From: Azadirachta indica
Lineage: Eukaryota; Streptophyta; Magnoliopsida; Sapindales; Meliaceae
Assembly: GCA_022749755.1 (NCBI GenBank)
Contig: CM040450.1
Coordinates: 7,926,913 to 7,990,912, forward strand
Reading direction: 5' to 3'
DNA: 64,000 bases
Shown: in pieces, positions 33,701-44,067 of the stretch
Layout of the letters: the number at the start of each line of letters is the position of its first letter
Position numbering within the stretch: position 1 is the stretch's first letter
The notes under the pieces: model-generated
The model's input: the letters and a program-made list of their open reading frames with translations, nothing else
Told to the model about the DNA's origin: nothing
Databases searched by the model: none
Position numbers and translations under genes: made by a program

Positions 33701-33733
33701 TATACTCCTTTACCTGTTTCTAGTGAATCTTGA
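30575..33733 (+). CDS. Element D gag(C-terminal)-protease-RT-RNase H-integrase(N-terminal) ORF, 1052 codons
   Basis: The longest ORF in the window. Codons 1-52 are LTR sequence read by chance. Gag begins at [15 protein letters not shown] (~53). The zinc knuckle [14 protein letters not shown] is at 144-157 and the protease [12 protein letters not shown] at ~244-254. RT spans ~480-760 with [11 protein letters not shown] and YFDDILVYS (catalytic Asp 661-662). RNase H follows with CDASGLGIG and YTDHQSLK, then ADDALSRR with one extra Asp codon. The integrase HHCC region ([12 protein letters not shown]) is at ~985-1035. The ORF ends at a TGA (33731-33733) where relatives have Trp. PR, RT and RNase H show no inactivating change I can see. 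Confidence 0.9.
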   Translation: MQFESDRHHDASFEFHVSVWAKLLFKPISYFSLIYKHIFIVCYVFGLLTLIINKEISNVVELQPYMELEDLLYLALKVEKQLKKRGRTSQFSSYTSSFKSNWRKDDKASSSKPKIESKEFPKTSNSSKDKGKLDSTTNTRNIKCFKCQGVGHYKQDCPNQRTIFMLEGEYYSASEEENEQETMPTLEDACDEEGDDQFTMAESGKALVSRRVLNMQVQQEERDQRENLFHTRCLVKDRVCDVIIDGGSVTNVASTTLVEKLGLPTLKHPHPYKLKWLNDCGEIRVTKQVLVAFKIGKYRDELLFDVVPMHAGHLLLGHPWQFDRRVFHNGFTNHYTFEKDGKKITLVPLSPKEVYEGELRRMQSQRENKSEKKRMSEGVTKEGEFSKEKSGKNNEKEKKVSSNGEGQNSNVGKRVEEKETIECKKKQVSFYAKRSDIRAAWFSNKSILVLIYKELYLNTNDLNTSLPTTFVSLLQAYEDVFPEEVPNELPPIRGIEHQIDFIPEASILNKPAYRSNPEETKELQRQVEKLLTKGYVRENMSLCAVPVLLVPKKDGSWRMCVDCRAINNITVKYCHPIPRLDDMFDELYGSTIFSKIDLKSGYHQIRMREGDEWKTVFKIKYGLYEWLVMPFGLTNTPSTFMRLMNHVLKDLIGKFVVVYFDDILVYSKNSNEHVEHLRAVLDILRKEKLYANIKKCSFCLDRIVFLGFVVSAQGIEVDEEKVSAIKNWPIPKSVSEVRSFHGLASFYRRFVKDFSTIAAPLIEVIKKNYTFKWDKEQEHAFTLLKDKLCKAPILALPNFANTFELECDASGLGIGAVLMQEKRPIAYFSEKLHGASLNYPTYDKELYALVRVLENWQHFLWPKEFVIYTDHQSLKFIKSQGKLNKRHAKWVEFIETFPYVIKYKQGKNNVVADDALSRRYTLLNALDARMLGFEHIKTLYDDDSDFSSIFKVCEKAAYGKFYRMDGFLFKENKLCVPICSLRELLVKESHGGGLMGHFGIKKTLDTLDEHFYWPKMKNDVQKVCDRCVVCKQAKSKVLNQGLYTPLPVSSES

Positions 33734-34742
33734 ACTAATATTTTCATGAATTTTGTTTTGGGTTTACCTAGATCGAAAAAAGGGGAAAGATTCTATTTTT
33801 GTAGTGGTTGATAGGTTTTCCAAAATGTCACACTTTATACCTTGTAATAAAACTGATGATGCCACTAATATTGCAAATTTGTTCTTTAGGGAAGTAGTGC
33901 GTTTGCATGGCATTCCAAAAACTATTGTTAGTGATAGAGATGTGAAGTTTCTAAGTCATTTTTGGAAAGTTTTGTGGAGTAGATTGGGTACGAAATTGTT
34001 ATACTCTACTACTTGTCACCCACAAACTGATGGTCAAACAGAAGTTGTGAATAGGACTTTGAGAACTTTGTTACGTGCTATTATCCAAAAGAATTTGAAG
34101 AATTGGGAAGAGTGCATTCCATTTGTTAAATTCGCATATAATAGAGTTGTGCATTCTATTACTGGTTTTTCACCGTTTGAAATTGTTTATGGCTTTAACC
34201 CAATAACCCCTTTGGATTTAGTTCCTTTACCTTGTGATGAAAGAACTAGCTTAGATGGGAAAACGAAGGCAGAATTGGTGAGAAAACTACATGCAGATGT
34301 GCACAAGAACATTGAAAAAAAGAATCAACAAATTACAAATCCAGTAAACAAAGGACGAAGGCGCGTTGTATTCGAGCCTGGTGATTGGGTTTGGGTACAT
34401 ATGCGAAAGGGAAGGTTTCCAACTCAAAGGAAGTCAAAGCTACATCCAAGAGGAGATGTTCCCTTTCAAGTTGTTGAGAAGATCAATAATAATGCCTACA
34501 AATTGGATCTTCCTGGTGAGTATACTGTGAATGCAACTTTTAATGTGGCTGATCTTTCTCCTTTTGATGTAGATGGTGAAGATTCGTGGACGAATCATCT
34601 TGAGGAGCGAGGAAATGATGCAAATACGGATGCACACAAGAGCAATGATCCAATTCAGCTACCTAATGGTCCCGTTACAAGAGCAAGAATGAAGAAAAAT
34701 CAAAGATACATTGAATGGGATGATTCAAGGTTTGTGGGATGA
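33734..34742 (+). pseudogene. Element D integrase core and C-terminus, running into the 3' LTR
   Basis: After the stop, the frame changes once more at an A/G run near 33775-33785 and is then open for ~320 codons. It holds [34 protein letters not shown] (third catalytic Glu intact) and the C-terminal [15 protein letters not shown]. The first catalytic Asp is Asn (FMNFVLGLP, codon 33749-33751). The frame crosses the LTR boundary at 34616 and continues through [20 protein letters not shown] before a one-base insertion near 34697 alters it. Confidence 0.88.
34601..34615 (+). other. Polypurine tract of element D
   Basis: TGAGGAGCGAGGAAA directly precedes the 3' LTR and lies inside the integrase reading frame. 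Confidence 0.8.
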
Positions 34743-35461
34743 TCTTGCAACAATTCAAGAGTGTAAGAAAGAGTTAAATATCAAGCTTGGACTTCAAGAC
34801 AATAATCAGAGCTTGGTAACATTGACACAAATATAAGAAGGCAAAACCTAAAGATTAAAGCTTCTATGGAATTCAACTTCTCAAATTTGTATAAGACCAT
34901 ATTCGGATGATGTCTGAAGGCTAAGCAAGCATGTTCAAGTCTTTTAATTGCAGTTCGAATTAGATCGTCATCATGATGCAAGTTTCGGATTCCATGTGTC
35001 AGTTTGGGCTAAGTTGTTGTTCAAGCCCATTAGCTATTTTAGTCTTATTTATAAACATATATTTATAGTTTGTTATGTGTTTGGGCTGTTAACTCTAATT
35101 ATTAAGCCCAAATTCAGTTTATTTTATTTTAAGTTAGAATAAGTTTAATTTTGTGACCAAACACTTCAATTAGGGTTACTTATCTCTTGTACCTTTAGAT
35201 ATTCAGCCACATACTCCCATGGAGGAGGAATTACTTTTTCCAATGAAATTAAATTGAGAGTGTTTTCTCTTTTTTGATTCTTGCTTGAATCAAGTTTCTT
35301 ACAATCAAAGCTAATTACTTTGAGATATTTATTCTAAGGTTCTATTTCACAAGTTGAAATTGGATTGCAGACTTGGGTGAATCTGATTTAGCTTTCCAAG
35401 AGGTTGCTTCCATGCGTAAAGATATTGGGTCTCAAGTTTAATATACTCGGGGTTCGTATCA
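34616..35461 (+). repeat. 3' LTR of element D
   Basis: 846 bp, TGATGCAAATACGG to GGTTCGTATCA, followed by the CACAT duplication and satellite. Essentially full length. Confidence 0.96.
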
Positions 35462-36073
35462 CACATATTGCTACTCATTATCGTGTGAGGATCAACATGA
35501 CGTATTTTATTTCGAAAATGGAGAAATTGAAAATGTACGATATTCGGAGCCAAAATTGTCAAACGTAAAACATACTTGTAAAACAACTTCGTTTGGAGAC
35601 GAGCCATACTTATTGTTACACAATATCACGTGAGAATTATCACGGTGCATTTTATTTTGACAACGGAGAAGTTAAAAATGTACGATTTTAGGAGCTTAAA
35701 TTGTCAAATGGGAAACAGACTCGAAAAACGACTTCGTATCAAGACGAGCCACACGTATTACTACTCACTATCACGTGAGGATCAATACGATATATTTTAT
35801 TTCGAAAACGGAGAAGTTAAAAATGTAAGATTTTCGTGGTTGGAATTGTCAAACGGGAAACGGACTCCAAAAATGACTTTGTTTCAAAACGAACCACACG
35901 TATTGTTATACAACATAGCGTGAGAATCATCACGGTGCATTTTATTTTGTAAACATAAAAGTTAAAAATGTACGATTTTCGGGGCCAAAATTGTCAAACG
36001 CAAACCATACTCAAAAAATGACTTTGTTTCGAGACGAGGCACACGTATTGTTACACAACATCGCGTAAGGATT
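35462..36073 (+). repeat. Satellite block 8 (plus, ~4 copies)
   Basis: Continues the array broken by element D (CACATATTGCTACTCATTAT) and ends at the family F LTR (GCGTAAGGATT). Confidence 0.92.
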
Positions 36074-36825
36074 TGATTGGAACCCACTAGACGACCTGCT
36101 CTAAGAACTCTTGAATCAGTTGTTATGCGCACCCCATGAACTAGAAAACAAGTTGTAAATGATTAGATTCGAGCTTAAAGAAATAAATTCTTAAAATTCT
36201 AATTTTAAAGATGCCACAAAGGTTGATCATTTTTTTGATAAATCAAGATATTGTATTCCACTAAGAATACAAGAAGGCAAAACTACGCTTGCTCAAAATA
36301 TCTCAATATTATTAATGATGTGATGATTATTTATTGACATATTCATTTACATGTTTATATAGTCATATAAACATTATTTCAAAATTAAGTAGGAATAGAA
36401 ATCTTAATATAAATAGGAATAGAAACCCCAAATAAAAGAGAAAACTAAAATTCTAATCTAATTAGAAAACATAACAATTCTAAACAAAGTAAAAACCTAA
36501 TTTTATATTAAAATAAATAATCTAAACCAAATAAGGAATCTTTAAAGCCCTAATTTTTTTATGTGGCATTAAGATTTAGTAGCATAAGGCTATTCTTCTT
36601 CTTGCACATAAAGGTAAGTGATTATATTTGCAGAGGCTTTGGAAACTTCTAGAACAGCTTTAAAATCTTATAGAATAGCTTCTATGTCATGGACTTCCAT
36701 AGTTAAACCTTGTAAAGCCTCTTCGTCCTTACCCTAGTCATTGGACCACCGATTCCTAGCAAAAGATCTTGAAATATTTGGGAATGTTATCTTGAATCAT
36801 TTGGCCAGCGCTTCGATCTCTATTA
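36074..36825 (-). repeat. 3' LTR of element F
   Basis: ~752 bp. On the minus strand it begins TAATAGAGATCGAAGCGC (first G of TG changed to A) after the purine-rich AAGTAGAGAGGGAA. It ends at the TGATTGGAACCC complement. A TATA-like motif (minus strand CTATATAAAC) lies at 36353-36361. Confidence 0.85.
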
Positions 36826-37755
36826 TTCCCTCTCTACTTAAAAGGATTCGTCCTCGAATCACCTACATCAAACAAAGATAAATCAGCAACATTAAAAATC
36901 GCACTAATATTACCATAGTTGTCTAGTAATTTTAGCTTGTAGGTGTTATTATTGATTCTCTCCAAAACTTGAAAAGGTCCATCTCTTCTAGGCTACAATT
37001 TCAATTTCTTTTATATAGGAAACCTCTCCTTACGCATGTGCACCAAATCCAATCTTCAAGTTCAAAAATAACCTTCAAACGCCCTTAATTAGCTTGCTTA
37101 GCATGTTGCTCATTTTTCCTTTCAATGTTAGCCCGAACTTTGGTATGTAAATCCTTCACAAAATCTGTTTTTTTCTTACCATCAAAATTAGCATGTTCAT
37201 TAATAGGTAAAGGTAAAATATCCACAAGAGTTAAAGGATTAAAGATATAAATAATTTCTAAAGGTGAAAAGGAAGTAGTAGAATGAACAGACCTACTATA
37301 TACAAACTCAATATGTGGCAAATAATTTTCCTATTACTTTAAGTTTTTTTAAATGATAACACGCAACAAAATAGTAACTATCTTATTAACTACTTCAGTT
37401 TGTCCATCCGTTTGCGGATGTGCAACTGTAGAAAACAAAAGTTTTGCTCTTAATTTATTCCATAAAGTGTGCCAAAAATGACTTAAGAACTTAAAATCTC
37501 TATCACTAATCATTGTTTTAGGCAAACCATGCAAACGTACAACTTTTTTAAAAAACAAGTCAGCAATATGTATTGCATCAACAACAATGAGTCATTTTAT
37601 TTAATGTATCAACAACAACAAATATGCTGTCCTTATCACTTTGAGACCTTGATAACCCTAAAACAAAATTTAGAGAAATATCAATCCAAAGTTGAGTAGG
37701 CACTGGTAAAAGGGTACACACACCATGCGATTTAACTTTAGATTTTACTTGCCTT
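36826..37755 (-). pseudogene. Element F integrase (broken)
   Basis: On the minus strand: [36 protein letters not shown] (37349-37558), [32 protein letters not shown] (37085-37321) and the C-terminal module near 36850-37020. The first catalytic Asp is Asn (ISLNFVLGL, 37678-37680). The Asp of SDRD and the Glu of QTEVVN are kept. Several frame changes. Compared with A and B, the 5' half of integrase is missing. Confidence 0.88.
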
Positions 37756-37937
37756 TGTACCTCCTCAAGATTATTTTTATAAGCAGGTCGATTTCATATT
37801 GTAGAATCGAGAATGAAGTCTGTTTGATGGTCAATACCTCTTAAGGGAGGTAATCCATGGGGAATCTTTTTGGGGAATAGGTTTGCAAACTCCTATAATA
37901 AAGACAAAACAGCACTAGGTAAAAAGGAGTTAAGGTC
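37756..37937 (-). pseudogene. Element F RT lead-in, left of insertion H
   Basis: On the minus strand: DLNSFLPSAVLSLL, a stop, FANLFPKKIPHGLPPLRGID, RPAYKNN and VQRQVKSK. This is the start of RT, but after QRQV it passes directly into integrase, so about 1.7 kb (RT, RNase H, integrase N-terminus) is deleted. The last five bases (37933-37937) are one copy of the AGGTC duplication. Confidence 0.85.
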
Positions 37938-38234
37938 TGATGCAAACAATGTTGCACAACCACACAAACAAGAGGAGAAACTCATATATAAGGCTGGAGA
38001 CACTCAATTACATCATTTATATGATTCGCTAAGCATGCCGAGTGGATCAATTACAAGAGCTAGAGCCAAGACATTGCAAAGTGTCTTAAATAGACTAATT
38101 AAAAAGATGTGTAAATACAATTTAAGATACATGTCTTGAAGAATTAGACTCAGTGAACATTATTCAAGCAATTGTGGTCCTGGAAGACTAATATGGAAAT
38201 GTTCGAAAATTTTATTCCATTTGTGTAATTTTTA
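37938..38234 (+). repeat. Truncated 5' LTR of element H
   Basis: The first ~297 bp of a family B LTR, including the TRARAKTLQSVLN tail frame, ending ATTTGTGTAATTTTTAAGAC. Gag sequence begins within ~20 bp. The TATA-like region of the LTR is gone. Confidence 0.88.
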
Positions 38235-38254
38235 AGACTAATACATGTCTTGAG

Positions 38255-38790
38255 ATGTTGGACGAGATGAAGACGATAATGAGAATACGTTTCATTCAAA
38301 TCTACTACCATCGGGGGTTGTTCAACAAATTTCAGTGTCTAACTCAAGGACCTAAAAGCGTAGATGAATACTATAAAGAAATGGAGGTTGCTATAATCCG
38401 AACAAATATAAAGGAGGATAAAGAAGCTATCATGGCTAGGTTCTTACATAGTTTAAATCGTGAGATCGCGGACGTGATGGAAATGCAACATTATGTGGAG
38501 TTGACAGATATGGTACACCAAGCCATTAAAGTTAAGCAACAATTAAAGTAAAGAAATACGGCTAGGAGAGGAGTAAGCACAACTGCTATAAACTCATGGA
38601 GATCAACCCGTAAATGGGAGGGATTTCCATTAATAAAGTCTAAGTCTGAAGCCTCTAAAGATGCCAAACAAGTTGTGCCGCAAAAATAAGGTAATATTGA
38701 ATCCACCGTTTCTAAAAATCGTGACATTAAGTATTTTAAATGTCAAGGCAGGGGTCATATAGCTAGCCAATACTCAAATAAAAGGGTAAC
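38255..38790 (+). pseudogene. Element H gag (truncated, zinc knuckle destroyed)
   Basis: Starts inside gag at LDEMKTIMRIRFIQIYYHRG and continues with SVDEYYKEMEVAIIRTNIKE, MARFLHSLNREIADVMEMQH. After stops near 38551 and 38687 the nucleocapsid motif reads YFKCQGRGHIASQY. The first and last Cys of the CCHC knuckle are both Tyr (38732-38734 and 38771-38773), each a single G-to-A change relative to element B. Confidence 0.87.
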
Positions 38791-39450
38791 AGTGATCAAT
38801 GCTCAAGGGGAGATTGAGTCTCAAAGAGAAGAAGAAGACAAAATAGAAGACATGCCACCTCTTGAAAACAATTACGAAGGGCAATATGCTGCGGAAAGAG
38901 AATTATTAGTGGCAAGACAAGCTCTTAGCACACAAGTTAAGGAAGAAGAAAATGATCAGCGGGAGAACTTGTTTCATATAAGGTGTTTCATCAACAACAA
39001 AGTTTGCAGTGTTATAATTGATGAAGGAAGTTGCATCAACATGGCCAGCACCAAATTAGTGGAGAAATTGTCATTACCTATCATGAAACATCTATGACCG
39101 TACCGGCCTCAATAACTAAACAATTGTGAAGAAATTAAGGTAACAAAATAAATGTTAGTGGCATTTTCTATTGTCAAGTATAAGGATGAGATTTTTTGTG
39201 ACGTGATTCCTATGCACGCATGTCACATCCTATTGGGCAGACCATGGCAGTACGATCGACGAGTCACATATGACGGTTTCACCAATTGATACTCTTTTAC
39301 CATAAAAAAGTAACCTATATCACTTGTACCATTGATTTGAAAACAAGTTCTTGAAGACTAATTAAAGATGCAAAAAACGAGTGAAAAGAGATAAAAAAAT
39401 GAGAAAGGCAAAAATGTAAAAGAAAGTGAAAGGAAAAATGAGAGAGTTGC
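38791..39450 (+). pseudogene. Element H protease and linker
   Basis: ENLFHIRCFINNKVCSVIID is followed by EGSCINMAS, so the active-site motif is DEGS rather than DGGS. Then come LLGRPWQYDRRVTYDG and a Lys/Glu-rich linker. Stops occur near 39097, 39150 and 39290. Confidence 0.85.
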
Positions 39451-40545
39451 AACATTGATGTGTGAGAGAGAACAAAAATACAATTTCATTGGAAAGAAAA
39501 AAAGTGAGATCAAGAGAGCTTTACTTTCACAACAGCCCCTTATAGTACTTATGTATAAAGAGCCCTTTTTGTGTACTAATGATCTTACTGGATCTTTGCC
39601 AAGCAATATTATGTTTCTTTTGCAGGAATTCGAGGATATCTTTCCTGAGGAGATGCCCTCTGGTTTACCTCAAATTCGAGGAATTGAACATCAAATTGAT
39701 TTTATATCCGATGCAACAATTCCAAACCAACCAGCCTATAAAAGTAATTTCAAGGAGACGAAGGAACTTCAACAAGAAGTTAACGAGCTAATGGAGAAAG
39801 AGTATGTTAGAGAAAGCATAAGTTCTTGTGCGATTTCGGTGCTATTAGCGTCTAAGAAAGATGGGACATGGAGAATGTATATTGATTGCCGAGTTGTCAA
39901 CAATATTACAGTAAAATATCGACATCCCATTGGTCGATTAGATGATATGTTAGATGAATTGCATGATCTTGTGTGTTTTCTAAAATTGGATACCATCAAA
40001 TTAAGATGAAAGAAGGGGATTAGTGGAAAAATACATTTGAAATAAAATATGATTTATATGAATTGTTAGTTATGCCTTTTAGGCTAACTAATGCACCTAG
40101 TACTTTTATGAGACTTATGAACCATGTTTTGCGTGCTTTCATTGGCATAATCATAATAGTATATTTTGATGATATCTTGATTTATGGTAAAAACTTGGAT
40201 GATCATATTGAACATATAAAATTTGTTTTAGAGATTTTAAGGAAATAAAAACTATTTGCTAATTTTAATAAATGTATATTTTGCATGGATAAGCTTGTAT
40301 TTCTTGGTCTTGTTGTAAGTACTAAGGGATTGATGTCGATAAGGAGAAGGTGAAAGCAATTCAAGAATGGCCAATGCTTATTTCGACAAATCAAGTAAAA
40401 AGCTTTTATGGATTGGCCAGTTTTTATCAGTAATTTGTTTGAGATTTTAGTAGCATAATTGCACCCTTAACTGAAGTCATCAAGAAGAATGTTCCATTCA
40501 AGTGGAGAAAAGAGCAAGAAAAGACATTCAAACTCATCAAAGAAA
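39451..40545 (+). pseudogene. Element H reverse transcriptase (broken)
   Basis: Open from EREQKYNFIGKKKSEIKRAL through FEDIFPEEMPSGLPQIRGIE and ASKKDGTWRMYIDCRVVNNI (39455-40009). After a frame change: [20 protein letters not shown] and [11 protein letters not shown] (40063-40248) with the catalytic pair intact. The thumb region (40250-40545) is decayed. Confidence 0.87.
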
Positions 40546-40930
40546 ATTGACTAATGCACCTTTACTCGTTTACCTAACTTTTCCAAAATATTTGAAATTG
40601 AGTGTGATGCTTCAGGTATAGGAATCGAAGGTGTACTAATGCAAGAAGGAAAACCAATTGCATACTTTAGTGAAAAACTAAATTGGGCAGCTTTAAACTA
40701 TCCCACTTAAGTCAAAGAATTGTATGCATTGGTTTGAACTCTAGAAACTTGGCAGCATTACCTTTAGTCCAAAGAGTTTGTGATTCATACAGATCATGAA
40801 TCTTTTAAAACATTTAAAGGTGCAGCACAAATTAAATAGATGTCATGCAAAATCAGTGAAGTTCATTGAACATTTCCTTAAGTGATCAAATATAAATAAG
40901 GCAAAGAAAATATAGTTGCTGATGCACTAT
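40546..40930 (+). pseudogene. Element H RNase H (broken)
   Basis: [27 protein letters not shown] and HTDHES are readable in shifting frames, ending at ADALSCRYAL. Stops interrupt it near 40709, 40735 and 40885. Confidence 0.8.
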
Positions 40931-41372
40931 CATGCAGGTACGCTTTGCTTTTAACCCTTGATGCTAAATTGTTTAGATTTGAGTACAATAAAGAGTTGTA
41001 TGCAACGGATTTTAATTTTTGTGACTTGTTTAAAAATTGCACTAAGAGAGCATGTGGGAAGTTCTATTTGTATGATAGTTTCTGATTTCGAGAAAATAAA
41101 TTGTGGCTTCCGTATTAATCTTTACGTAAGTTACTTGTTCAAGAAGTACATGGTGGTGGTTTGATGGGTCACTTTAACGTAGTTAAGAATTTAGACATAT
41201 TGCATGAGCATTTCTTTTGGCCGCACATGAAACGTGACGTAACAAAGGTTTGTGAAAAATGCATTACTTGTAGACAAGCTAACTCTAGGCAACAACTACA
41301 TGAATTGTATACACCACTTTCTATTCTTAGTGCATATTGGGTTGATATTTCTATGGATTTTGTTTTGGGATT
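40931..41372 (+). pseudogene. Element H integrase, part 1
   Basis: The HHCC region reads [16 protein letters not shown] and CITCRQANS, followed by the core start VDISMDFVLGF, where the first catalytic Asp is intact. The gene is cut at GGATT (41368-41372) by the K solo LTR. Confidence 0.87.
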
Positions 41373-42748
41373 TGATAAAACCAATATTTGTTCTAATATT
41401 TTATTATGTTTATGTCCTGTATTCATGTATTTTATCTTAAAATTTTATTACTTTGACCTTCTTTTTATTACTTGTAGGAATTATTGTAGAAAGCCCAAAA
41501 ACAAACTCAAGATGCTGGAAGGCCCGTATTTGCTTAATATAGTCCGTATTTTCTAACATAACTTTATCCTTAATACTCGTATTTGGGTGATACAAAATAA
41601 TTTGAAAATTAAACATAATGATTTACAACCCTACATTTCAAAAAGAAAGTAAATGTTGAAGTTTAAGGGTCAAAATTCTAGCTGAAAAGAAGACAACTGG
41701 AAGACAGACTTTTCTTGGCATATGGGAGTGAATTTTGAATAAGTTGTTGACAAAATGAGTAAAAGGGAGAACTTTGAAGGTGTTGCTGGGTCGAGAACGA
41801 ATTGGAGAAGGATTTGATGAAAAAGAGGGTTTTCTAAAGAGTGAGTTTTCCATTGGAGGGGGAGGATTGCTAAATTTAAGAGGAGAACATTCCTGTTAAG
41901 CAGAATTATCATCTTTTTAAAAAATTGGTGGTGAACCTTCAAAAAGTAAAGCTTTCTTTAAGTTTATTTATTTTTCAAATATATTTAGAACCTTTCTAAT
42001 TAGATTAATATATTTGAATTTAAGAATGGACGTGTAAACATATTTTGGGAGTTTGGCTTTGCTATTGAAATGGTATTGAATATTTTATGAAATGTGATTA
42101 ATTAGAAGTTGAGATTATTTCTTATTTATTGATCTGTATTTTTTTTATTATTTGTTATGGATTTGCTATCTATTATTTGTGATTGAAATGAATTTAAGAA
42201 TTAAGGTGTTAAAAACATTATCTTACCTTAATTAAACTTTTTTGAACAAGTATTTAAATTAAATCTATTGAGTTGGTTTAATTTAAATGATTAAATGATT
42301 TTCTTTTAACAATACAATTAATTAAGTAGAAGCTTCATATTAAGGATATATTTAATTAATTGTAAGTGAGAATTACCATGATCATTGGAATTCTCTACCT
42401 TTAGTGAAAAAATCAATAATTTAAAATATATAATGGTTGTTTAATTCACCTAATATTTACCAAATTAGATAACTAGCCAAATCCCATATAATTTCATTGA
42501 ATTCAACCGAATTTTATAAATTTCAAATTCTTGTAATTTCGCTATTTAATCACTTCAATTGGAATAATATAAAATTGTTATTTGATTACATTAGAGTATT
42601 TATAATTTTATATTTGCTTAAATTAGTAATTAACAAGAAACAATAAGGATTTAAACCATTACAATTTCAGGAGAGATCGACTTCGAAGTGAATTATCGTC
42701 AACTATTAACCATTCGTATACTTGCGAGCATTTAAAATTTGCACATCA
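41373..42748 (+). mobile_element. Solo LTR of family K (copy 1)
   Basis: 1376 bp from TGATAAAACCAATATTTG to AAAATTTGCACATCA. It is flanked by GGATT (41368-41372) and AGATT (42749-42753), a 5-bp duplication with one change, inside the element H integrase. It matches the 5' LTR of the K element (44068-46291 less its insertion). It has no internal sequence. Confidence 0.92.
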
Positions 42749-42776
42749 AGATTAGCTAGGACAAAGAGGGGGAGAG
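42749..42776 (+). pseudogene. Element H integrase sliver between two K insertions
   Basis: Twenty-eight bases reading through TTAGCTAGGACAAAGAGGGG match the LPRTKRGRD part of the element B integrase (~13637-13660). This shows that the K solo LTR and the K element hit the same gene 28 bp apart. Confidence 0.88.
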
Positions 42777-42897
42777 TGATAAATTAATATTTGTCCTAAT
42801 ATTTTATTATGTTTATGTCCTTTATTCATGTATTTTATCTTAGAATTTTATTACTTTGAGCTTCTTTTTATTACTTGTAGGAATTATTGTAAAAAGT
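42777..42897 (+). repeat. Family K LTR fragment (first 121 bp)
   Basis: TGATAAATTAATATTTGTCC to TTATTGTAAAAAG, the start of a plus-strand K LTR. It is interrupted exactly where an inverted K LTR begins. Confidence 0.88.
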
Positions 42898-44067
42898 GAT
42901 GTGCAAATTTTAAATACTCGCAAGTGCCTGAATTGTTAATAGCTAACGATAAGTTTACTCTAAGGTCGATCTCTTGCAGAATTGTAATGGTTTAAATCTT
43001 TATTGTTTCATATTAATTACTAACTTAAACAAACATAAAATTGTAAATACTCTAATGTAATCAAATGACAAATTCAAATTATTTCAATTAAAGTGATTAA
43101 ATAGATAAATTATAAGAACTTGAAATCTATAAAATTCTGTTGAATTTAATGAAATTAGATGGGGTTTGGTTAGTTATCTAATCTGGTATTGAAATATAAG
43201 GTGAATTAAACAACCATTATGTATTTTAAATTATTGGTTTTTCAACTAAAGTTAGAGAACTCCAATGATCATGATATTCTTACTTACAATTAATTAAATA
43301 TATCCTTGATATGAGGCTTCTACTTAATCAATTGTATTATTACAAGGAAATTATTTAACCATTTAAATCAAACCAACTCCATGGATTCAATTTAAATACT
43401 TGTTCAAAAGAGCTTAATTAAGGTAAGATGATTTTTCTAACACCTTAATTCTCAAATTAATTTCAATCACAAATAATAGATAGCAAATCCATAACAATTA
43501 GTGAAAATTATACAGATCAATGAACAATAAATAATCTCAACCTCTAATTAATCACATTTCACAAAATATTCAACGCCATTTCAATAGCAAAGCCAAGCTC
43601 CCAAAATATGTTTACACTTGCATTCTTAAATTTAAATTTATGAATTTAATTACAAATGTTCTAAATATATTTGAAAAATAAACAAACTAAAAAAAAGCAT
43701 CCCTTTTTGAAGGTTCACCATCAAGTTTTTGAAGAAGATGATAACTCTGCCCAGAAAAAATGTCCTTTTCAATCTAGCAATCCTCTCCCTTCAATAGAAA
43801 ACTTACTCTTTAGAAAACCCCTATTCTTCATCAAATTCTTTCCCAATTTGTTCTTAGCCCCCAATAGTACCTCCAAAGTCATTCCTCTTACTCATTTTGT
43901 CAACAATTAATTCAAAATTCACTCTCACATGTCAAGGAAAGTCTGTCTCTCAGTTGTCTTCTTTCCAGCTGGAGTTTTGACCCCCAAAACTTCAACATTT
44001 ATTTTCTTTTTGAAATGTAAGATTGTAAATCATTATGTCAGTTTTTAAATTATTTTGTATCACCCAA
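42898..44067 (-). repeat. Inverted family K LTR (incomplete)
   Basis: Starts with the clean terminus TGATGTGCAAATTTTAAATA and runs ~1170 bp in minus orientation to TTGTATCACCCAAATA. There it switches to plus-strand K LTR. It lacks ~200 bp of the LTR's 5' part. The left end looks like an insertion boundary, the right end like a rearrangement. Confidence 0.88.

Larger units (their letters stand above)
30244..35461 (+). mobile_element. Element D: family A retrotransposon, 5'-deleted
   Basis: 5218 bp with target-site duplication CACAT (30239-30243 and 35462-35466) in satellite DNA. The outer ends are intact, so it arrived complete. A later deletion removed the last ~357 bp of the 5' LTR, the PBS, the leader and the N-terminal half of gag. 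It keeps a 1052-codon gag-PR-RT-RNase H frame and a nearly complete integrase. Loss of the PBS and the 5' promoter region means it cannot transpose by itself. Confidence 0.95.

Noticed and set aside
43671..43910. 79-codon ORF and similar ones at 41638-41942, 53859-54116 and 61911-62278
   Set aside because: All are antisense or sense shadows of the same part of the family K LTR.
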